Assembly (NCBI GenBank): GCA_900544705.1
Contig: UQWH01000068.1
Span: 1-9,711 of the forward strand
Reading direction: 5' to 3'
DNA from: an uncultured Eubacteriales bacterium
GTDB taxonomy: Bacteria > Bacillota > Clostridia > Oscillospirales > Oscillospiraceae
DNA length: 9,711 bases
How positions within the stretch are numbered: the first letter of the stretch is position 1; every line of letters begins with the position of its first letter. Positions 5,668 to 9,711 of the stretch are shown piece after piece. Position numbers and translations under genes: made by a program. The notes below the pieces were generated by a model. It saw only the letters and a program-made list of their open reading frames with translations. It did no database searches and had not been told where the DNA came from.

Positions 5668-6575
5668 TCAAAGGTTATGTCAAGATCGTCAACCAGACCA
5701 GCTACACGGAGCTGCCGGAGCCGCTGGAATGGGAGATCGTCCGGGCGGACAAGGCCGACCGCGACTCGTTTTACTATGTGTTTCCCTTTGATCCGGCACT
5801 GCGGCAGACGCTGTCCAGCGCGGTCGCGTTCCAACTGAAGGACGGCACGACGCTCCTTTTCAGCGGGCGCGTCGACGGCTATACGGTCAGCCTCAGCGCG
5901 GCCGGAGGGATCCTGAAGCTCTACGGCCGCAGTACGGCGGCGCTGCTGATGGACTATGAGTTTCCCGCCGCGGACTACAGCAAGCCCACGATGAAAATGA
6001 TCGCGCAGACCTATGTCGGGCCGGTCAGCGTGGCGTGCTACTACGATGAGCCTACGACGGTGCCGGACACCTTCCACGTTTCGCTGGGCGACTCGGCGAT
6101 GAAAGTGATCTCCAACTTTGCCGCCTCGGTCGAGGCACTTCCGTGCTACATCCGGGCCGACGGCGCGATGCGCATTACCTTCACCCGCACGGCCTCCGGC
6201 GTGACGCTGGGGCCGGGAGACATCATTTCGGCAAAGCTGCTCGACCGGCGGCGGGGTGTCGTCTCGGAGTTTCGCCTGATCGAGGACAACGGCTATGAGC
6301 CGCGCGTCAACTCCGCGTTCGTGCTGGAGGGCGGCCGCGCCCGGCGCTATCTCAAGGAGTGCATCTATTCGGAGAAGCAGATCATCTACGAAACCATGCG
6401 CAATCGCCGCCTGTTCAAGCTGCTGCTGACGGGCACGGCGCGGCTGGAGCCGGCATCGACCTTCACGCTGAATCTGCCGCAGTTTTCCTTCAATGATACG
6501 CTTTATGTCACGCACTGCCGGTCGTTCTGCTCGCCGGAGGGGCAGCTCTGCGAGATCACCGCCTCGCAGTATTAA
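5664..6575 (+). CDS. Baseplate hub protein (Mu gpP / T4 gp27-like)
   Basis: A 303-residue protein starting with an ATGA overlap on the previous gene; the frame is open far upstream but that is a shadow. Hub proteins form a trimeric ring below the tail tube. The order of segments fits: a first barrel with 'MIKGYVKIVNQTSYTELPEP' and 'FYYVFPFDPALRQTLSSAVA', then 'TTLLFSGRVDGYTVSLSAAG' (the 'f.G.v..y.....' pattern typical of the first hub domain), and 'LKLYGRSTAALLMDYEFPAA' (Grs...ll.dy, the classic hub motif). After this come 'DSAMKVISNFAASVEALPCY', 'IRADGAMRI', and 'LDRRRGVVSEFRLIEDN', where hub proteins have 'd.s.r.s...v.g'. The end is 'FSFNDTLYVTHCRSFCSPEG'. It is the last phage gene before a hairpin block, and is of usual to slightly short length for a hub. 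Confidence 0.75.
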   Translation: MIKGYVKIVNQTSYTELPEPLEWEIVRADKADRDSFYYVFPFDPALRQTLSSAVAFQLKDGTTLLFSGRVDGYTVSLSAAGGILKLYGRSTAALLMDYEFPAADYSKPTMKMIAQTYVGPVSVACYYDEPTTVPDTFHVSLGDSAMKVISNFAASVEALPCYIRADGAMRITFTRTASGVTLGPGDIISAKLLDRRRGVVSEFRLIEDNGYEPRVNSAFVLEGGRARRYLKECIYSEKQIIYETMRNRRLFKLLLTGTARLEPASTFTLNLPQFSFNDTLYVTHCRSFCSPEGQLCEITASQY

Positions 6576-6608
6576 AAAAGAGGGCAGGAGCCATCGGCTC
6601 CTGCCCTT

Positions 6609-6650
6609 CAGCTTGTCAAAAAAGTCCAAAAGGACTTTTTTGACAAGCTG
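6609..6650. repeat. Perfect 42-base hairpin (19-bp arms, AAAA loop)
   Basis: CAGCTTGTCAAAAAAGTCC (6609-6627) and GGACTTTTTTGACAAGCTG (6632-6650) are perfect reverse complements around AAAA. The stem carries A6 and T6 runs, so it can work as an intrinsic terminator for transcripts in either direction, or it may be an inserted palindromic repeat. It lies inside the larger inverted-repeat block, overlapping its left terminal repeat. Confidence 0.7.
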
Positions 6651-6654
6651 CCTA

Positions 6655-6698
6655 CAAAATTGCAAAATCAATATTTGTAGTATTATTTTGCAATTTTG
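6655..6698. repeat. AT-rich imperfect palindrome with 14-bp arms
   Basis: CAAAATTGCAAAAT (6655-6668) pairs with ATTTTGCAATTTTG (6685-6698) around a 16-base loop. Its AT-richness contrasts sharply with the GC-rich genes on each side. It sits near the centre of the hairpin block, so it may be part of the element's own sequence. No promoter or gene is attached to it. Confidence 0.55.
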
Positions 6699-6723
6699 AT
6701 CGCTGCGGCGGGTTATTGAACGC

Positions 6724-6750
6724 GAAAGGGAACCCTGACGGTTCCCTTTC
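6724..6750. repeat. Hairpin with 11-bp perfect arms
   Basis: GAAAGGGAACC (6724-6734) pairs with GGTTCCCTTTC (6740-6750), loop CTGAC. It has no long T-run after it on either strand, so it is probably a structural part of the hairpin block rather than a terminator by itself. Confidence 0.5.
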
Positions 6751-6923
6751 ACACTATTCTTCCCTCCGAAACTTTCGGCTGGATAGGTTTTTTGACAGTC
6801 TGAGAGGGCAGGAGCCGATGGCTCCTGCCCTTGCATTTTTGATTCTGATTGTGCGCCGCAATTACGAGACTGCCGGCAGCGGAATAACTCAAAAATCCGG
6901 CGGCACCCACAGGGACGCGGCCC

Positions 6924-7469
6924 TTACCGGATGATCTGGTTCGGCTTGCGGTAGCGCTCCTCCTCGGAAAAGACGCAGCCGCAGTATTTCTGGATGTACA
7001 TCCCCAGCTCCCGCGCGCGCTCCTGCCCGGCGCGGAAATACGGCCGGAAATCACGGTAGAAAAACGTCACGCCGTGCGCCGCGGCGGCGCGCTCGGCAAC
7101 CTCGCGCAGCAGCTCGTGGTTCTGATAGGGACTGATGAAGAGGGAAGAGGTGAAGCCGTCGAAGCCGTTTTCGGCCGCCGTCTGCGCCGCGGCGGACAGG
7201 CGCATCTCATAGCACTTGACGCAGCGGCCGGAAATGTCCTCCGCCACCGCGCGGACAAAGGGCCGCAGGGCATACTCGTCCCGCTCGAGAAGCGGCAGCT
7301 CTACGGTTTTGGCATACTCGCGCAGACAGTTGCGGCGGCTGCGGTATTCCGTGAAGGGGTGGATGTTCGGATTGTACCAGAAGCCCGTCAGGGCGTGGCC
7401 GTCGGCGCGCAGCACGTCGATGCACTGGTTGGCGCAGGGCGCACAGCAGATATGCAGCAGAAGATTCAT
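6924..7469 (-). CDS. queH: Epoxyqueuosine reductase QueH
   Basis: A 181-residue protein. QueH carries out the last step of queuosine synthesis, reducing epoxyqueuosine in the anticodon wobble position of tRNAs (Asp, Asn, His, Tyr) to queuosine; it is a non-homologous replacement for QueG and is cobalamin-independent. The family features are plain: N-terminal 'LLLHICCAPC' with Cys8, Cys9 and Cys12, 'WYNPNIHPFTEYRSRR' (31-46), 'GRCVKCYEMRL' (81-91) with Cys83 and Cys86, 'FTSSLFISPYQNHELL' (106-121), 'FYRDFRPYFRAGQE' (137-150), and 'YIQKYCGCVFSEEERYRK' (158-175). The cysteines serve the Fe-S/iron site of the enzyme. Length is normal. The start is supported by AAAGGGG upstream on the minus strand. 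It runs convergent to the phage operon and divergent from adenine deaminase. It appears complete. Confidence 0.93.
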   Translation of the reverse strand: MNLLLHICCAPCANQCIDVLRADGHALTGFWYNPNIHPFTEYRSRRNCLREYAKTVELPLLERDEYALRPFVRAVAEDISGRCVKCYEMRLSAAAQTAAENGFDGFTSSLFISPYQNHELLREVAERAAAAHGVTFFYRDFRPYFRAGQERARELGMYIQKYCGCVFSEEERYRKPNQIIR

Positions 7470-7494
7470 CGGAAGATCCCCTTTCTTTGCCCCT

Positions 7495-7531
7495 CATTAT
7501 ACCCATGAAGCGCAAGCGAAATGGTATAATG
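7495..7531. promoter_or_regulatory. Imperfect palindrome with TATAAT on both strands, upstream of queH
   Basis: CATTATACCCAT (7495-7506) faces ATGGTATAATG (7521-7531), matching with one extra C. This places a TATAAT on the minus strand (7501-7496), which could give a queH transcript starting near 7489 with a short leader. It also places one on the plus strand (7525-7530) with an extended TG-n just ahead. Neither has a good -35 box at 16-18 bases, so use as a real promoter is uncertain. It may instead be a repeat. Confidence 0.35.
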
Positions 7532-7584
7532 CAGCCATATTTTCCGGTTCCCGGCGCAGCCGGGGAGGAAAATGGCGATAAGCA

Positions 7585-7616
7585 GGTATAATAACTGCTT
7601 TTGCAGTTATTATACC
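7585..7616. promoter_or_regulatory. Perfect 32-base palindrome carrying a probable minus-strand promoter for queH
   Basis: GGTATAATAACTGC (7585-7598) and GCAGTTATTATACC (7603-7616) are exact reverse complements around TTTT. On the minus strand the right arm supplies TATAAT (7614-7609) with an extended TG-g in front, and TTGCCC lies exactly 17 bases further upstream (7637-7632). This is a reasonable sigma-A-type promoter reading toward queH. The same palindrome gives TATAAT on the plus strand (7587-7592), but with no good -35 box. The hairpin would also lie at the start of the message. Confidence 0.45.
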
Positions 7617-7681
7617 ACGACGGGCGGGGCGGGGCAACGCCTGTGTCAAAAATCGCCCCGGAAATTTGTACACTTTTCCGT

Positions 7682-7711
7682 TTGGACAAATCAGTGCTTT
7701 TATGGTAAGAT
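7682..7711 (+). promoter_or_regulatory. Probable promoter of the adenine deaminase gene
   Basis: TTGGAC (7682-7687) and TAAGAT (7706-7711) are separated by 18 bases, with TGG directly in front of the -10 (extended -10). Transcription would start near 7718, leaving a leader of about 58 bases before ATG 7776. No riboswitch-like fold was recognised in that leader. The surrounding gene-free region 7470-7775 otherwise holds only the two palindromes. Confidence 0.5.
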
Positions 7712-7775
7712 GAGTGCAATACCAACCTGACGCGATTCGTCGCCTGATGTGGAATTCGGAAAGGATGATGTGTCT

Positions 7776-9509
7776 ATGGCAGTACAAAATGAAACTTACG
7801 CCGCTCGGATTCAGCGCAAGCTGATGAAGAAGCAGCACCTCGTGGACGTCGCCGCCGGACGGAAAAGGGCGGACCTGGTTCTGAAGAACGCCACGTATAT
7901 CAATGTCTTTTCCAACGAGCTGTGCAAGGGCGACATCGCCGTCGCCAAGGGCCAGATCGTCGGTATGGGCAGCTATGAGGGCGAAACGGAGGTCGACGTC
8001 ACCGGCAAGATCGTCTGCCCCGGCTTCGTCGACGCGCATATCCATCTGGAATCCTCGCTGGTTTCCCCCAAGGAATTCGCCAGAGCCGTCCTGCCGCACG
8101 GCACGACTACGGTCATTACCGATCCCCATGAGATCACCAACGTCATGGGCACCGACGGCATCGACTATATGCTCCAGGCCACCGAGGGCCTGCCCATCGA
8201 TGTGCGCTTCATGCTGCCGAGCTGCGTCCCGGCCACGCCGCTGGACGAATCCGGCGCAAACCTCGACTACCGCGCGATCGACTCGTTCTATGAGCACGGG
8301 CGCGTGCAGGGCCTCGCCGAGATGATGAACTTCGTCGGCGTGATCAACGGCGACGCGGAGGTCATCTCCAAGATCGTCGCGGCACAGGCGCATCACAAGA
8401 AGATCGACGGTCACGCGCCCGGCATCCGCGGAAAGGATCTGGCGGCCTACGTCGCCGCGGGCGTTTACTCCGACCACGAGTGCTCGGACATGGAGGACGC
8501 CATGGCCAAGCTGCGCAACGGCCAGTTCATCATGATCCGCGACGGCACAGCCGCGAAGAATCTGGAAGCGCTGGTCGACCTGCTCAAGCAGCCGTATTAC
8601 GACCGCTGCATGTTCTGCACGGACGACAAGCACCCCATCGACCTTCTGGAAAAGGGCCACATTGATTATATTATCAAGAAGGCCATCTCCTACGGCGTCG
8701 ACCCCATCGTCGCGGTCAAGACCGCCTGCCACAACCCCGCGCGCTATTTCGCGCTGAACAACCGCGGCGCGATCGCACCCGGCTATCTGGCAGACTTCGC
8801 GGTCATCGACAATTTTGAGAACTTCAACGTCGAGCTGGTCTACAAGAAGGGCGTTCTGACCTGCAAGAACGGTGAGGTGCAGGACTTCCCCGCACCGGAG
8901 ATCGACGATTATCTGGTCAAGCGCGCGCACGACACCTTCCATGTGGCGCATCTGAGCGCGGAGGACTTCAAAGACGAGCGCCCGCGCGGCGTGATCGGTC
9001 TGGTGCCGGGCGAGATCGTGTCTACGGACAACGGTTATGCCAGCGGCGTGGATATTGAAAAGGATATTCTGAAAATCGCCGTCATCGAGCGGCATAAGAA
9101 CACGCACCACATCGGCCTCGGCTATCTGCAAGGCTACGGCCTCAAGCGCGGCGCGGTCGCCACGTCCATTTCCCACGATTCGCACAACATCATCGTCGCC
9201 GGCACGAACGAGGCGGACATGGCCTGCGCGGCCAACGCCATCGTGGAGCATCACGGCGGCATCGCCATTGTCGAGGACGGAAAGCTGCTCGGCGGCGTGG
9301 TGCTGGAGATCGCGGGCATCATGAGCGAGGAGAGCCTCGTCACGGTCAACGAAAAGCTGGAGCACGCGAAGGAGCTGGCCTTTGAGATGGGCGTTTCCCG
9401 CGGCATCGACCCGTTTATGACGCTGTCGTTCATGTCGCTGCCTGTCATCCCGACCCTGCGCCTGACGACGCGCGGCGTCATCGACGTGATCAAGCAGCAG
9501 TACATCTAA
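7776..9509 (+). CDS. ade: Adenine deaminase
   Basis: A 577-residue member of the amidohydrolase superfamily, cytosolic, converting adenine to hypoxanthine and ammonia for purine salvage. Length is normal. Motifs in order: 'PGFVDAHIHLESS' (82-94) with His88 and His90, 'HGTTTVITDPHEITNVMG' (108-125), 'DGHAPGIRGKDLAAYVAAG' (211-229) with His213, 'SDHECSDMEDA' (232-242), 'MIRDGTAAKNLEAL' (253-266) and 'CTDDKHPIDLLEKGHIDY' (281-298), the last with the conserved Asp after Cys. The C-terminal 'GYGLKRGAVATSISHDSHNI' and 'VAGTNEADMACAANAI' are the typical adenine deaminase C-terminal domain. The ATG at 7776 is chosen because GGAAAGGA lies 10 bases upstream; a GTG nine codons earlier lies ahead of that site and is less likely. 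It stands alone, divergent from queH. Confidence 0.95.
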   Translation: MAVQNETYAARIQRKLMKKQHLVDVAAGRKRADLVLKNATYINVFSNELCKGDIAVAKGQIVGMGSYEGETEVDVTGKIVCPGFVDAHIHLESSLVSPKEFARAVLPHGTTTVITDPHEITNVMGTDGIDYMLQATEGLPIDVRFMLPSCVPATPLDESGANLDYRAIDSFYEHGRVQGLAEMMNFVGVINGDAEVISKIVAAQAHHKKIDGHAPGIRGKDLAAYVAAGVYSDHECSDMEDAMAKLRNGQFIMIRDGTAAKNLEALVDLLKQPYYDRCMFCTDDKHPIDLLEKGHIDYIIKKAISYGVDPIVAVKTACHNPARYFALNNRGAIAPGYLADFAVIDNFENFNVELVYKKGVLTCKNGEVQDFPAPEIDDYLVKRAHDTFHVAHLSAEDFKDERPRGVIGLVPGEIVSTDNGYASGVDIEKDILKIAVIERHKNTHHIGLGYLQGYGLKRGAVATSISHDSHNIIVAGTNEADMACAANAIVEHHGGIAIVEDGKLLGGVVLEIAGIMSEESLVTVNEKLEHAKELAFEMGVSRGIDPFMTLSFMSLPVIPTLRLTTRGVIDVIKQQYI

Positions 9510-9711
9510 TAAAGAGACGCGAACCTTTTGGTTCGCGTCTCTTTATTAGCTTCAGTGTCTTCAATGGGCTTCTTGCCCAGCTTTTCTCTTTCCTCGTTGA
9601 CCTCTCTGCGCAGCTGTCCGGAATAGACCTTTGCCGCCTTTGCCACCTGTTCCTTCTGAAACTTTTTCTTGTTCGCGCTGGCTTTGATATGGGTGCCGTC
9701 AATGAAAATTG
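9506..9711 (-). pseudogene. IS1182-type transposase remnant, truncated at its C-terminal side (also cut by window end)
   Basis: Read on the minus strand from 9709, the frame encodes 'IFIDGTHIKASANKKKFQKE', then 'QVAKAAKVYSGQLRREVNEE' and 'REKLGKKPIEDTE'. This is the segment holding the first catalytic Asp (in FIDGTHIKA) and the following Lys-rich linker of IS1182-family DDE transposases. Those proteins normally continue for a few hundred residues with the other catalytic acids. Here the frame leaves the family pattern after about 'PIEDTE', near 9549, and enters the ade terminator hairpin, ending with TAG at 9508-9506. The protein is therefore cut short and the element is presumably dead. No ATG is in the window because the 5' part lies beyond its end. 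Confidence in the family is good; the exact break point is an estimate. Confidence 0.75.
9507..9548. terminator. Perfect 42-base hairpin, bidirectional terminator after adenine deaminase
   Basis: TAATAAAGAGACGCGAACC (9507-9525) and GGTTCGCGTCTCTTTATTA (9530-9548) are perfect reverse complements around TTTT. The GC-rich core with A/T-rich base fits an intrinsic terminator working in both directions. The stem begins inside the ade stop codon. The arm and loop sizes (19 and 4) equal those of the 6609-6650 hairpin, though the sequences differ. Confidence 0.75.

Larger units (their letters stand above)
6576..6840. repeat. Gene-free hairpin block with terminal inverted repeats (MITE- or REP-like)
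   Basis: The stretch begins one base after the hub stop codon. Near the left end is a hairpin with stem AGGGCAGGAGCC (6581-6592), loop ATC, and GGCTCCTGCCCT (6596-6607). At the right end (6805-6831) is a hairpin with the same arms and loop GAT, so the two copies are exact reverse complements of each other. The similarity continues inward: TCAG then CTTGTCAAAAAAG on the left and, reading the other strand, TCAG then ACTGTCAAAAAAC on the right, and outward as an A-run on the left and a T-run on the right. The result is roughly 50-base terminal inverted repeats around about 160 bases with two further hairpins. It holds no credible gene. The T-run side of each end hairpin points outward, so each could also act as a terminator for the operon on the opposite side of the block. 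Confidence 0.62.

Noticed and set aside
5634..6836. Minus-strand open frame of 400 codons opposite the hub gene
   Set aside because: Arg-rich product with no motif, antisense to the hub and crossing the hairpin block; a shadow of codon bias.
6576..6840. CRISPR array or tRNA/attachment site at the phage-host junction
   Set aside because: No regularly spaced direct repeats, no tRNA cloverleaf, and no direct repeat pair that could be att sites within the window; the repeats here are inverted.
6716..6934. 72-codon plus-strand frame in the hairpin block
   Set aside because: It covers repeats and hairpins, has no ribosome binding site, and the product has no recognisable pattern.
7712..7775. Purine riboswitch ahead of adenine deaminase
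   Set aside because: The leader is only about 58 bases and lacks the conserved three-way junction core; no aptamer pattern was seen.
7497..9365. Very long minus-strand open frame (622 codons) opposite adenine deaminase
   Set aside because: Antisense to a clear family gene; its stop-free length is expected from GC-rich codon usage. The product is Val/Asp/Ala/His-rich with no domain pattern, and no ribosome binding site was recognised.
9490..9702. Minus-strand 70-codon frame with its own ATG in the transposase region
   Set aside because: It is the frame shifted from the true transposase frame; Arg/Ser-rich translation without family pattern.

Overview
The window looks like a high-GC Firmicute of the Clostridia (Oscillospiraceae-like). 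This is an inference from three things: the GC-rich coding sequence with strong AAGGAGG-type ribosome binding sites, the Clostridia-style phage structural genes, and a QueH-type epoxyqueuosine reductase and an adenine deaminase in the flank. No taxonomic marker gene is present.

Bases 1-6575 hold a tightly packed, plus-strand phage particle module. In order it contains: the 3' end of a terminase large subunit, portal, a prohead protease that starts at an AUC codon and carries a Cys/His cluster, a small decoration protein, the major capsid protein, three small connector/neck/terminator-like genes, a small tube-like tail protein, a stand-alone DNA-circularisation N-domain protein, and a gpP/gp27-like baseplate hub. 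From the capsid gene onward the genes overlap or abut (ATGA and GTGA junctions), so they are probably one translationally coupled operon. The capsid and decoration genes have their own strong ribosome binding sites. The order resembles the Mu-like order of tube, N, hub. However, no tape measure lies between the tube-like gene and the N-like gene, and no sheath, spike, fibre, lysis, integrase or regulator gene is seen. The hub is the last phage gene; after it comes chromosomal-type sequence. This is either the end of a decayed prophage or a compact, reduced (perhaps domesticated) particle cassette. Sequence upstream of base 1 would decide.

Bases 6576-6923 carry no gene. They hold an unusual set of hairpins bounded by two exact reverse-complement copies of a 27-base hairpin, so the block looks like a small element with terminal inverted repeats. 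It also lies where the phage operon and the minus-strand queH converge.

Bases 6924-7469 (minus) encode QueH, the last step of queuosine synthesis. The region 7470-7775 is a divergent promoter region with two palindromes that place TATAAT boxes on both strands. Bases 7776-9509 encode adenine deaminase, which has a recognisable extended -10 promoter. It ends in a perfect 42-base terminator hairpin. Beyond that, on the minus strand and running off the window, is a truncated IS1182-type transposase whose reading frame runs into the terminator hairpin.
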